NCBI GenBank assembly: GCA_003054695.1
Contig: QAZA01000039.1
Location: 248,001 to 312,000, forward strand
DNA length: 64,000 bases
Direction: 5' to 3'
Source of the DNA: Verrucomicrobia bacterium LW23
Lineage (GTDB): Bacteria; Verrucomicrobiota; Verrucomicrobiia; Methylacidiphilales; UBA1321
The number at the start of each line of letters is the position of its first letter. The first letter of the stretch is position 1. The position numbers and the translations under genes were made by a program. Of the stretch, positions 8,649 to 16,814 are shown one piece after another. Under the pieces are notes generated by a model. It made no database searches and was not told where the DNA came from. It was given only the letters and a program-made list of their open reading frames with translations.

Positions 8649-9907
8649 CAGTAGCCTCCTCCATTCTGGCCGTGGCGAGCGGCGTCTGCGGCTTCCAGGT
8701 GCATGGCCATCACTTCCATATCGTAGCCCTCGCGGCGCACGCGGATATCGTAATAAAACACCGTGGCGCCCAGCACGCTCAGCAGCGGCGACACGAGATT
8801 AATGCCCAGAAAATACAGAACCTGTTGCAGCGCAATAATGGCGGAGGAATCCGCAATGCCGAGCCCCAGGCCCAGACGCTCCTGCGTCAGTGCCGTGGGC
8901 GCGCTGCTTACCATCATGACAAGCAGCGTGGTTACCAGCACTACAAGCAGCAGCATGCTCAGCCGCGTCTCGCCCCAGTACCAGGGGCCCAGACGCGGAT
9001 CGTACCGGGTGATGGTGGAGGAGCGGATCAGCGCGTTAAAGCCAAAGCGGTTTTCCAGCATCACCGTCTGGGGCACCAGCTGAGTATGTACGGTGTAGAG
9101 AAGCATCGGCACTACCAGGGCCAGGGTCAGCAGCCCCATCAGGATGCCCGTCCAGATGTTGAGGTAGCCATACGTGTGGAGCATCACCACCGCGCCCAGC
9201 GAGACAAACGGCAGGCACGCCAGAAAGAGAAAGAGCACCGAGCGCAGCGCATTGGTTACCAGCAGGCGCAGCACCTTGCCGCGCAGCGACCAGAACGCGC
9301 GACCCACCGTCACGCGGCGCTCAAGATAAAGATCCGCCACGTAGGTCGTCAGCACACTCACGCCCAGCCACTCCATGCACAGCGCGGCCAGCATGGCGCC
9401 CAGGGTCATCACCAGCAGCTGCGTCTCCGGCAGGCGGGAGATGAGATTGCCGTCCAGGCTAAGCAGGGAGACGCCGAACTTGTCCAGACCGGCGTAGCGC
9501 GTCAGCGTGTGCAGCAAAAACACGGGGCCGTTAATCATGCACGCCATAATAAACAGCTGCAAAAAGTGGTGGCGATAGACCTGAAACGCCCGGTCCAGCA
9601 TCTCGCTGTTGGTCAGCGGTCGCAGGCCGGCGCCCGCGGGTCTATCCTCCACACGGGCCGCCGCGGGCGCGGGCGCTTTGCCGGGCTCGGACCTGGCGCC
9701 GGAGCCGGTGGCGGCCGTGGAGCCCAGCACATCGCGCGCCAGCACGGAATCGCCCGCGGGCGCGGAGTTGGTGGATTCCGCACCGGCCCGGATCAGGCGC
9801 GTATCTTCCGCCAGCAGGCCCTCCGAGAGCCATGCCCGCAGCGTCGCCACGTCGGCGGGACCCCGGGTCACGCCGCGCGCATCAGTAAAAACAAAGAGAT
9901 CTGCCAT
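8648..9907 (-). CDS. GYF_2-type N-terminal domain plus six-helix membrane protein
   Basis: The first 40 residues (FVFTDARGVTRGPADVATL and following) match the pattern of the bacterial GYF_2 domain, a small module that usually starts with a tyrosine/phenylalanine pair and contains GP. A Pro/Ala linker follows, and then about six membrane helices between residues 115 and 400. The membrane part resembles polytopic proteins of the glycerophosphodiester-phosphodiesterase membrane-domain kind, but I cannot name it with confidence. It is the first gene of the four-gene minus-strand operon. About 200 bp of apparently non-coding sequence separates it from the amidase gene. Confidence 0.7.
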   Translation of the reverse strand: MADLFVFTDARGVTRGPADVATLRAWLSEGLLAEDTRLIRAGAESTNSAPAGDSVLARDVLGSTAATGSGARSEPGKAPAPAAARVEDRPAGAGLRPLTNSEMLDRAFQVYRHHFLQLFIMACMINGPVFLLHTLTRYAGLDKFGVSLLSLDGNLISRLPETQLLVMTLGAMLAALCMEWLGVSVLTTYVADLYLERRVTVGRAFWSLRGKVLRLLVTNALRSVLFLFLACLPFVSLGAVVMLHTYGYLNIWTGILMGLLTLALVVPMLLYTVHTQLVPQTVMLENRFGFNALIRSSTITRYDPRLGPWYWGETRLSMLLLVVLVTTLLVMMVSSAPTALTQERLGLGLGIADSSAIIALQQVLYFLGINLVSPLLSVLGATVFYYDIRVRREGYDMEVMAMHLEAADAARHGQNGGGY

Positions 9908-10104
9908 AGAAGAAAGGCGTCACGACACGAGAAAAGCCGCCGCCACCTATTACATGAACCATTCTGCGTCCGCTGACAAGCCTGCATCCCGCACGAATGC
10001 GCGAGTCCCTTTGCAACGCCTTGCTGCATCGAGGGATTGGCCGGATTTGGCATGGAGCACCACAAGGTGCCCGGCCAGAAAGACGGCCTCGCCGAGGATA
10101 TGCG

Positions 10105-11643
10105 TCACCCGCCTCCCATGCGGGCCGGGGCGTTCTGCTCCATAATCGGGGCGACGGGGTAGATGAAGACGGGGGTATCGGGCGTGGTGGTGGAGGGCTT
10201 TCTCGCGCCGCTTTTGCCTTTCTCCTTCTCGGCTTTGGCGGTGGGCACGTCCACAGTGCGGGGCGGAGGCGAGCCGGCGGCGCCTTTCTCCTTGTCGGTG
10301 GCAGAGGGGGGAGGAGGGGTGGCGCTGACGGGCGTGCCGGGACCGGGCGGCGGCGGAGTGGCGGGGGCTGGCGTCGGCGTGGCGGGGCGGTTGCCGCCGT
10401 TGGTAAAGGCCGGGATGTCGCGGGCGCTGGGGCTGACCTTATGCGTCGTCGTCTCCGGGCTCAGGCCGCCGGGCGGTACGGGATCGTCCGGATTGCGCAC
10501 GGTGGGGGTGCGCACCTCGCCAAAGCGCAGGTTGGGTTGCTGATCCATCTGCATGCTGGGGATGCGCCGCGTGGGGCCGCCCGAGCGCGCCATGTAGGCA
10601 AAGATGCCCGCCGCCACGCGCTCCGCCAGCCGCTGCCGGTGCACGGGCGAGTCGACCAGCGAGGCATCCATGCGGTTGCTGAGAAACCCGAGCTCCACCA
10701 GGACGCTGGGCAGGTGGTTAAGGCGCAGCACGGCAAAGCGGGCGCGCTTCACGCCGCGGTCCGCGTCCGGATTGTTGGGGTAGAGCTGAATGATCTGGCG
10801 ATGGATCTCGTGCGCCAGCAGGATGTTAAGCCCGTCATTCATGTTACCGTACTGCTTCATAAAGTCCTTGTACTGCGGCTCCCCGCGCTCCTGCGTGCTG
10901 GTGGCGCCGCGGGGCGAGCAGCAGTACGTCTCCAGCCCGTACGCGGCGGTGGAGGCGCTGTTATAGTGCAGCGATACGAAGATGTAGTCCTTGTACTGGC
11001 TGGCCATTTCGGCGCGCTCATGCAGCTCAATAAACACGTCGGAGCGCCGGGTCATCACCACTTTTACGCCGGCCTTTTTCAGCACCTGCTCCAGCCGCAG
11101 GGCGGTGTCGAACGCGTAGGCTTTTTCCGTGCCGCCCCCGCGTGTGGTGGCGCCTTTGTCGCCGCCGCCGTGGCCAGGGTCGATCACCACGCCCTGCACG
11201 GGGCGGAAGCCCTGGATATTTTGCGGGCGGATGACGGGCTCGAAAAGCTTGATGATATCGATGCGCGAGATGAGCCAGTCTTCCTCGTTGGAGGTGATGT
11301 CGTAGCTGAGGGTGTACTTTACCCCGTTAATCACCGCAATGCCGCTGCCGTGCTTAAGGCTGACGGAGATGACGCCGTTGCGCGCGCTAAAGGTCTCCTC
11401 CTTCGTCAGCCGCCGGTAGGGCAGGCGGTAAAACTCGCAGAAGGATTGCAGCGTCACGTACTCATGCTGCCCCACGCGGGCAGTGCGCCACGTAAAGCGG
11501 GCCTCCGCGGGTACGGGGGCCAGGATCAACACCAGCGCGGCCAGGGCCAGGGCGACGGCCACCCCCGCGCGGCATGCGCGCATAACGGCGGCGGCGCGGG
11601 TAAGGCGCCCTGCCTGCGCACGTAAGGTGTACATCCGCGACAT
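10105..11643 (-). CDS. N-acetylmuramoyl-L-alanine amidase (Amidase_3)
   Basis: This exported zinc amidase cleaves the bond between N-acetylmuramic acid and the stem peptide of peptidoglycan, usually during cell separation. A hydrophobic signal segment ends near VPAEA; Met21 would give a cleaner signal peptide than the first Met. The catalytic domain starts at VVIDPGHGGGDKGA with His158, has SLHYNSA with His226, and VLVELGFLSN with Glu317, so the catalytic set appears intact. A domain of about 100 residues precedes it, and a Pro/Thr-rich tail of about 120 residues follows. A second, degenerate amidase-like gene lies upstream on the same strand, 362 bp away. Confidence 0.92.
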   Translation of the reverse strand: MSRMYTLRAQAGRLTRAAAVMRACRAGVAVALALAALVLILAPVPAEARFTWRTARVGQHEYVTLQSFCEFYRLPYRRLTKEETFSARNGVISVSLKHGSGIAVINGVKYTLSYDITSNEEDWLISRIDIIKLFEPVIRPQNIQGFRPVQGVVIDPGHGGGDKGATTRGGGTEKAYAFDTALRLEQVLKKAGVKVVMTRRSDVFIELHERAEMASQYKDYIFVSLHYNSASTAAYGLETYCCSPRGATSTQERGEPQYKDFMKQYGNMNDGLNILLAHEIHRQIIQLYPNNPDADRGVKRARFAVLRLNHLPSVLVELGFLSNRMDASLVDSPVHRQRLAERVAAGIFAYMARSGGPTRRIPSMQMDQQPNLRFGEVRTPTVRNPDDPVPPGGLSPETTTHKVSPSARDIPAFTNGGNRPATPTPAPATPPPPGPGTPVSATPPPPSATDKEKGAAGSPPPRTVDVPTAKAEKEKGKSGARKPSTTTPDTPVFIYPVAPIMEQNAPARMGGG

Positions 11644-12005
11644 GCCGTTGGTCGATTGCGTGATAAGAGTGGACGGGGCCGGCGCACCCGAGTAAACGCC
11701 GTGTCTCTCCCCCCTGCCGGGTCGGAACGCCCCTCTATAGAGCGCCCTGCGGCCGTGCTGTCAAGCCGGAACGAGCAGGGGCGTCGCGATTTGAACTCGC
11801 AGGGATAGCGGCACTTGCCGCCCTTTTTACGCCGTTGGCCAGAGGAAGGGCCGGCCAGGGCGCCTCCATCCTTCAGCCACGTTGCCTGTTGCCAGGGCTG
11901 TCACAGCGGCGAAACGTTAGCACAACAGGTGCCGCCACGCCAGTGCACTTTGCGGGAAAAAGCCGGGGGTGCGCGCCACCCCCTTTTCCCACCGCCATAC
12001 AGGCA
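11644..12005. other. 362-bp intergenic region between the two amidase-like genes
   Basis: I see no gene. The segment near 11776-11850 contains a phrase like a tRNA T arm (GATTTGAACTCG on the plus strand) and a GC hairpin (GCGGC-AAGT-GCCGC on the minus strand), but it does not fold into a full tRNA. The remainder holds the upstream sequence of the minus-strand amidase gene near 11644. Confidence 0.5.
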
Positions 12006-13322
12006 TTAGCGCCCGTACAAATCGGCCAGGCCGTCCGCCACGGAGTTGGCGTACTCGCGGTAAATGCTGATGCGCGCCTTGCCGCCGATCACTTTGGTGC
12101 CGTCGTAATCGCCGGCCAGCAGGCGGGGGAGCGTCACCGTCTCGTTCATAAAGTAGGGCTCGCACGTAATGTTGGGGCCGTCGTGCTCGCGGTTGGCGTA
12201 GATGTTGCGGGCCACCACGTACTTGTTGCCGGGGATGACCATGCGCGTCGTTGCGGAATCCCCGTACAGCACGGGCGGGTAGCCGGTCTCCCCGGCCAGG
12301 CGTTTGGCAATGGCTGCGCCCACGCGGGCCTCCACGGATGTGGCGTTGTCCAGCACTTTCTTCAGCATCAGGTAACGCTGGCGCGGATCTTCCAGCTCCT
12401 TCTTGCCAAAGGCGCCGGGCGTAAAATAGACGATGCGGTTGCCGGTGACGAGGCCGCCGGTAACGCTTTGGCCGGTGGCGTTGTGCTGGAGAATAATCAC
12501 GACGTCCGGCTTGAACTTGCGCGCCTTTTCGGCGCGGATCCAGCTCTCGTACGCTTTGGTAAAGAAGACGCCCATCGCCATCTTCTTGTACGCCTCGCTG
12601 CCCTTGGACATGCGACGCACGCGCGGGTAAAAGGCGCGCGGCATGGCGTACTCGCGGTTGGCCAGGCAGTCCTGAGCTGCGGCATAGACGTCCTGCGGGC
12701 GCAGGTCGCCGGCGGGCACGGAGCCGGTGCGTGTTATCATTACCTCGGCGCCCATGCTCTGCAGCTTCTTCATGAGGATGAGACCGACTTTGACGTTCAG
12801 GTCGCCCTCATTAATGTGGCCGTAGCCTTTGTAGGTGGACGAGCGGTCCTCCATCTCGGCGTAGTCGCCGCCGATGTCGGCCGGATCGATGGCCACGCGC
12901 AGGCCGCCCAGTTTGCCGCCGCGTGGCGTAAACTGCTCCGGCGAGCGCCATGGTGTCGGCCGGCGCGCCGCCTCGGGAGAGGACGCGAACGTTACCTCCG
13001 CCACCTTTTGGGAGCGCCCGGCGTTGGCGTAGATGATGAGGGATCTGTCGGTAATCTGGATATAAGAATCGATGCCGCGATCGAAGCTGAACGTGGAGTA
13101 GAGGCGGCTCTCGAACTGCTGCCGCGTCAGCGCCCCGTTAAACATCTGCAGGTGCTTCCACACCTGGGGGGTGGGGTCCTTGAACACCGTGTCGCCGCCT
13201 TCATCCGCACGGAGCGACGCCGGGGCCAGCGCGGCGGATGCAAGGGTGCCGAGCGCAAGGCCGGAGAGCAACGCGGCGGCGCAGGAGTGACGCAGGAGCG
13301 AGAGGAGTTTCAACGCGCGCAT
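12006..13322 (-). CDS. amidase-fold exported protein with degenerate zinc site
   Basis: This 438-aa protein has an N-terminal signal peptide (hydrophobic run to about residue 35). From about residue 140 it resembles Amidase_3: LRVAIDPADIGG stands where active enzymes have VIDPGHGG, VKVGLILMKKLQSMGAEVMITR matches the following helix and strand, and VVIILQHNA matches the second His motif. The first zinc-ligand histidine therefore seems lost (PADI for PGHG), while the second His is kept. It may be an inactive peptidoglycan-binding relative or a regulator of the intact amidase gene downstream, but this is inference. Large insertions lie between the motifs. Confidence 0.8.
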   Translation of the reverse strand: MRALKLLSLLRHSCAAALLSGLALGTLASAALAPASLRADEGGDTVFKDPTPQVWKHLQMFNGALTRQQFESRLYSTFSFDRGIDSYIQITDRSLIIYANAGRSQKVAEVTFASSPEAARRPTPWRSPEQFTPRGGKLGGLRVAIDPADIGGDYAEMEDRSSTYKGYGHINEGDLNVKVGLILMKKLQSMGAEVMITRTGSVPAGDLRPQDVYAAAQDCLANREYAMPRAFYPRVRRMSKGSEAYKKMAMGVFFTKAYESWIRAEKARKFKPDVVIILQHNATGQSVTGGLVTGNRIVYFTPGAFGKKELEDPRQRYLMLKKVLDNATSVEARVGAAIAKRLAGETGYPPVLYGDSATTRMVIPGNKYVVARNIYANREHDGPNITCEPYFMNETVTLPRLLAGDYDGTKVIGGKARISIYREYANSVADGLADLYGR

Positions 13323-13546
13323 AGGAGAGAGAGGGGAGGGGAGAGGGAGAGTAGGCGACCCGTGATTGGATCATATGAATAACGCGCCCCATAATGGGAG
13401 GATTCGCCCGCACCGCAAGCCGGAAAGTGGGAAATTCCGCGTTTTGGTGTAAAATGGGTGAGGATTCCCTTCCGCAAAGCGGTAATTTACTCCCAGGCAC
13501 CTTTCCGTTTGTACGAAGGCCCTCTGTATGTCAGGTATTATCCTGT

Positions 13547-13840
13547 ATGAAAACGCTGGCTGAAATCAAGGAGGCCCTTGCCCAACTGAGCGGCGATGAA
13601 CTTGAGGAGCTGGAGAAGATCGTACAGGAGCAGCGCCTTCTCAAGCGCCAGCCCCAGTGGCCTGACTTTGCGGCCCGCCTTGCCCGGAATTTTCCTGATG
13701 GCCCTGTGCCAGGTAAGCCACTCTCCGAGATAGTAAGCGAGGGCCGGGGGAGCACTAAACTCGGGCTCCGCCCATTTCCACGTGGGCACACTGAGCCCCG
13801 TGGAGGGAACAAGAAAAGGGGTCGGGCTGCAGGGATTTGA
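13547..13840 (+). CDS. orphan VapB-like antitoxin, C-terminus run on into tRNA-Pro
   Basis: The first 66 residues (MKTLAEIKEALAQLSGDELE, then a helix, then WPDFAARLARNFP, and finally a conserved-looking SEGRG) follow the pattern of short antitoxins encoded in front of VapC PIN toxins. Such proteins normally end shortly after the EGR motif. Here the frame continues for about 30 atypical residues and stops inside the tRNA-Pro gene at 13838-13840. No PIN toxin follows. The sequence just upstream, CAGGTATTATCCTG with flanking GTATG repeats, looks like a palindromic operator. I take this as a remnant of a toxin-antitoxin locus truncated at the tRNA. Confidence 0.65.
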   Translation: MKTLAEIKEALAQLSGDELEELEKIVQEQRLLKRQPQWPDFAARLARNFPDGPVPGKPLSEIVSEGRGSTKLGLRPFPRGHTEPRGGNKKRGRAAGI

Positions 13841-13895
13841 ACCCTGGACCTCATCGACCCGAACGATGCGCGCTACCAAACTGCGCTACAGCCCG
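13822..13895 (-). tRNA. tRNA-Pro (anticodon CGG)
   Basis: Read on the minus strand, the 74-nt sequence folds as a complete cloverleaf: acceptor CGGGCTG/CAGCCCG, D stem GCGC/GCGC, anticodon stem CATCG/CGATG around loop TTCGGGT, and T stem CAGGG/CCCTG around TTCAAAT. The anticodon is CGG, reading proline codon CCG, and the C1-G72 pair is characteristic of proline tRNAs. The CCA end is not encoded. The convergent antitoxin-like frame ends inside it. Confidence 0.95.
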
Positions 13896-14033
13896 GAAAT
13901 GAATCTGCTTTTTTGAGGGAAAAGCCGCTGCCGCCACGAGGGCGTAGTCAGCGATGGAGAGGCAACGCTATCAAAGGCGCGGCGGCGACTCAAGCAGAAT
14001 TTTGCGAAAAAGCGGCGCGCTGGGGGCTCTGAA

Positions 14034-14086
14034 GGGGCGATGGAGGGCGGGGGGCCGATGGGGGCGATGGAGGGCGGGGGGCCGAT
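14034..14086. repeat. two-copy 27-bp tandem repeat
   Basis: A G-rich unit beginning GGGGCGATGGAGGGCGGG and ending CCGAT occurs at 14034 and again at 14061. The copies are identical over 26 bases. It lies between tRNA-Pro and the 3' end of the exported-protein gene at 14124. The G-runs could form quadruplex-type structure; function is unknown. Confidence 0.8.
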
Positions 14087-14123
14087 GGAGATGCTGCTGA
14101 CCTTGCGCGCAGCGGGGCGCGCG

Positions 14124-14618
14124 TTACTGTGTCCAGCTGGAGCAGCGGGTGACGACGAGGCGGCCGTCGCCGGCTTCTAACTCGTTCCAGGTTAAGGCGT
14201 AGCGCTTTTGGCGGTTGGAGCCTTCGCCACTCCACTCTACCTGAAATCCGTTCTCCATGGGCTGCACTTTGGCGCGGTTAATGCCGCGCAGGATGCGGGG
14301 GCTGCTGAGGTAGGTCATCACCTCTCGCGCTGTGCCCAGCTTTTTGTCGCCGGCTTCCAGCGGCATTTGCACAAAGGGCTTGAGCGCCTCCGGCTTGCCG
14401 GATTTGAGGGCGGCGAGAAAGGCGTCCCAGCGGGTTTCGCGGAAGCGATCGATGCGGCCCTGCTCCACGCGGGCGCGGGCGGCAGTTTCCTGGGCGGTTT
14501 CGGCCCGCGTGGCGGCGGGGGCAAGCAGCGTTGCGGCAAGTGCTGCCGCGGCCAGGAGTGAGGTGCCTGCGCGAGGGAGGCCGGGGCAGCGCGCGGGCGG
14601 GGTACGAAGGGATGTCAT
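14124..14618 (-). CDS. small exported protein of unknown function
   Basis: This 164-aa protein begins with a basic/hydrophobic signal peptide (residues 1 to about 38, ending TRAE). The mature part has a helical segment (RDRFRETRWDAFLAAL-like, near 50-65), and a C-terminal beta-rich part with NGFQVEWSGEG and RYALTWNELEAG. I recognise no family. The frame is open further upstream, but Met at 14618 gives the signal peptide and I chose it. It probably acts in the periplasm. No cotranscribed neighbour is evident. Confidence 0.7.
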   Translation of the reverse strand: MTSLRTPPARCPGLPRAGTSLLAAAALAATLLAPAATRAETAQETAARARVEQGRIDRFRETRWDAFLAALKSGKPEALKPFVQMPLEAGDKKLGTAREVMTYLSSPRILRGINRAKVQPMENGFQVEWSGEGSNRQKRYALTWNELEAGDGRLVVTRCSSWTQ

Positions 14619-15301
14619 GAGATTTTGTGGATGTAGAGACCGGAATCCATGCTTTTTGGTCTGCGTCTGCGTACGAAGCTTTGCTTTATCCTCAGCGCAC
14701 GCACGCCGGAGACATCGGGCCCGGGACTCAACAAACCACGACCGGGCCCGCCGAGGCGTGCGTGTCTCATGATTGATACGCACCGCGGACGGTTTCTCTT
14801 ACACATTTTGGCGGGGCGAGCGGAGTTGCCCGTTGCCTGCGACCGGAATCGGTGCGAAAGATATACTTAGCCGATATGATTCAGACTGGAGCGGTCCATT
14901 GCCGCAAGATCTTGACCTTCAAGCCATCGCGCACTCCTCAATGTATGACATGACGATACGCCTCGGCATGCGCAAGGGCTTGCAGGTTCAAGCTTTTGCG
15001 CCACTGGGCTTCTCTCATCGGAATCGATCCGGCTGGCAAATGAATGACTGGATGACATTCAATAGCGATGGACGCAATCTCGCTTTTTGTATGTCTTTGC
15101 GGCGCAAACGGGTGAAACATTTGGCCCGGCCGTCGTCTAATCCTCAGGCGTTTGCGTCTGCCGGCACGCTTCCGGGCCTTTGCCCGGGGGGGAGTGCCGC
15201 CAGGTAACAACATATAACGCGCCATCCGGTGCCTGCGCCGGCCGCAAGGCTGCAGGGCGTCGGGGTGGCAGATTCCCTAAAATTCATCTCAATACAATCA
15301 A
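14619..15301. other. 683-bp intergenic region
   Basis: Frames on both strands here have unlikely composition and I call no gene. The region holds a nested palindrome (14696-14764) and, near its right end, AT-richer sequence (TAAAATTCATCTCAATAC) that may carry the promoter of the lipoprotein gene at 15302. Confidence 0.5.
14696..14764. repeat. nested palindrome (cruciform-type)
   Basis: The outer arms CGCACGCACGCC (14696) and GGCGTGCGTG (14755) enclose inner arms CGGGCCCGG (14716) and CCGGGCCCG (14742), with a 17-nt loop. There is no T tract, so a simple terminator is unlikely. It resembles the nested design of the element at 50902-51058 but shares no sequence with it. Confidence 0.75.
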
Positions 15302-15619
15302 ATGACATTAAAACTGACGGTGGCCGTGCTGGCAGGCACAGCGGCCTTGTTTCTGAGCGGCTGCACGATGGAGGTAGCCGAATATGGCGGTGGCGGCCAT
15401 CACGGGTCCAGCTCGACGTACTATCGTAAGCGGGACAAGTCGCACCGCGATCACGACCACGATCATCACGGGCATAACAAAAACCGCCGCTACGACGACG
15501 GGCATCGCCACGACGGCGAACGCAAGAGCCGCTATGGCAATGACGACCGCCATCGTCATGACCACGGCCACGACGGCGACCGCAATCGCGACCACGATCA
15601 CGACCATAACTATCGGTAG
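15302..15619 (+). CDS. His/Asp-rich small lipoprotein
   Basis: This 105-aa protein has a lipoprotein signal peptide with lipobox LSGC (acylated Cys21 predicted). The mature chain is almost wholly charged: runs of His and Asp alternate with Arg, Lys and Asn, for example HDHDHHGHNKN and HDHGHDGDRN. This composition suggests binding of divalent metal or a disordered, highly solvated surface peptide; neither can be proved from sequence. It is followed about 390 bp downstream by a second lipoprotein of equally extreme but different composition. Confidence 0.75.
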   Translation: MTLKLTVAVLAGTAALFLSGCTMEVAEYGGGGHHGSSSTYYRKRDKSHRDHDHDHHGHNKNRRYDDGHRHDGERKSRYGNDDRHRHDHGHDGDRNRDHDHDHNYR

Positions 15620-16010
15620 AGCGGATTAGGCCGGGGTGGATGCGTGTATGCAGCACTACCGCTCCAAAGCGACGAAGGTGCTGAGTGTTGCGCACCCGCG
15701 CGCCGGATTGCCGTGTCCTTTCAGGCGGCTCCCTCCCCTCGTGCTTCTTACCCAGGGTTACGGCAGACCTTAACCCTGGGCCGCGCGATGCGCAGCGCGC
15801 TTTCCGTCGCAACGCGCGCGATCCCTGCTTGCCTTTCCATCAATTAGATAACAAACTTTAACAACCTGTGCGTTCTCCCCTCCACGGATTGCGCCGGCAA
15901 ATCCCCCCCCCTTCTCGCCCCCTGCCGGGTGCGCAGCGGATGAAGTACGTCAGGCAATGAGTCAGGCATGTCCCCGTATCCATACATAAACCACTGATCA
16001 GGAAAATGTT
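15620..16010. other. 391-bp intergenic region
   Basis: No gene is apparent. It contains the stem-loop at 15751-15780 and GC-rich palindromic sequence just after it (CGCGCGATGCGCAGCGCG). The last 60 bases before the next ATG are less GC-rich and probably carry its promoter. Confidence 0.5.
15751..15780. repeat. REP-like stem-loop
   Basis: CCCAGGGTTA and TTAACCCTGGG form a near-perfect 10-bp stem around a 9-nt loop. No T tract follows on either strand. The shape is like short REP-type palindromes found between genes. I saw no second full copy in the window. Confidence 0.7.
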
Positions 16011-16418
16011 ATGATAAAGGCAATTTACCTTAGCTGCGCCCTGGTGCTTACCCTTTTCTGGGTTACCGGCTGCACCATCATTACGGAGGACGGCGATATC
16101 ATCGCTGTTGACTCCGCCTACTACGGGCCGGGCCCCGGCTACTACGGCCGCTACGCGTACGACGATCCCTACTATTATGGGGGCCGCTATTTCTACGGCG
16201 GGCGCTATTATTATGGTGGCCGTTATTATGCGGATGGCCGTTACTGGAACAACGGTCGCTACTACCGGGGTGGCCGCTATTATTACGGCGGTCGCGGCGG
16301 GCGTTACTATTCCTCGCCCAACCGCACCTACTATCGCGGGCCGCGCGGCAGCACCTACTATCGGGGCCCGGGCGGTACGTACACGCGTGGTCCGCGCGGC
16401 AATGTACACCGCTGGTAG
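16011..16418 (+). CDS. Tyr/Gly-rich repetitive lipoprotein
   Basis: This 135-aa protein has a signal peptide with lipobox VTGC (Cys21 predicted acylated). After a short acidic stretch (TIITEDGDIIAVDS) it consists of imperfect repeats of the type GRYYYGG, GGRYF and YYRGPRG, with Tyr and Gly making up most residues. Such sequence is typical of disordered, possibly adhesive or matrix-forming surface proteins. No domain is recognised. It is probably anchored in the outer membrane. Confidence 0.75.
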   Translation: MIKAIYLSCALVLTLFWVTGCTIITEDGDIIAVDSAYYGPGPGYYGRYAYDDPYYYGGRYFYGGRYYYGGRYYADGRYWNNGRYYRGGRYYYGGRGGRYYSSPNRTYYRGPRGSTYYRGPGGTYTRGPRGNVHRW

Positions 16419-16814
16419 CCGCCGGCGTATGCCGTCGCAGCAACGATTGACATTGATGTGCGACGGCAGGTGAGTATAGTCACCACGGATGCACGGCCTG
16501 CCCACTAATGGGCAGGCTGCGTGCGTGTACGCAGGGCTGTGCTGTTGCGGGCGGGCCGCCTTCTCTCCGCCCGGCAGTGCCTGCCCTTGTACGCGCCCGC
16601 CGCAACTGCCGACAAACGCGATCTCTCCCCTCTGACATGACCGGGCCTTCGGGCTCTGTGCGTGTTGCTCAGCAGCCGAGGCCTCGCCGCCTTTCGCCCC
16701 GCCCCTGCGCCTGCCGCCGGGCCGCGGTGGATGCGTGTGTGGGTTACCTCGCCTGAGATGTCCCCTACCTCCCCCACAACGGGTCCAGCATCCCGCTGGC
16801 GTAACCTCCTCATC
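16419..16814. other. 396-bp intergenic region
   Basis: No supported gene. The frame of the downstream gene stays open back to 16662, but that part lacks a signal peptide and is Pro/Arg-rich, so I treat it as untranslated. I see no clear promoter or terminator. Confidence 0.45.

Noticed and set aside
11776-11860. tRNA-like sequence (T-arm phrase and a variable-arm-like hairpin on the minus strand)
   Set aside because: Acceptor ends do not pair properly, the T stem has two mismatches in the canonical register, and no anticodon stem of normal form could be drawn. A selenocysteine-type reading of the GTTCAAA loop as an anticodon loop also failed in the other arms.
14773-15207. Plus-strand frame of 144 codons
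   Set aside because: It has poor composition, no ribosome binding site and no recognisable domain, and it begins within a region with palindromes.
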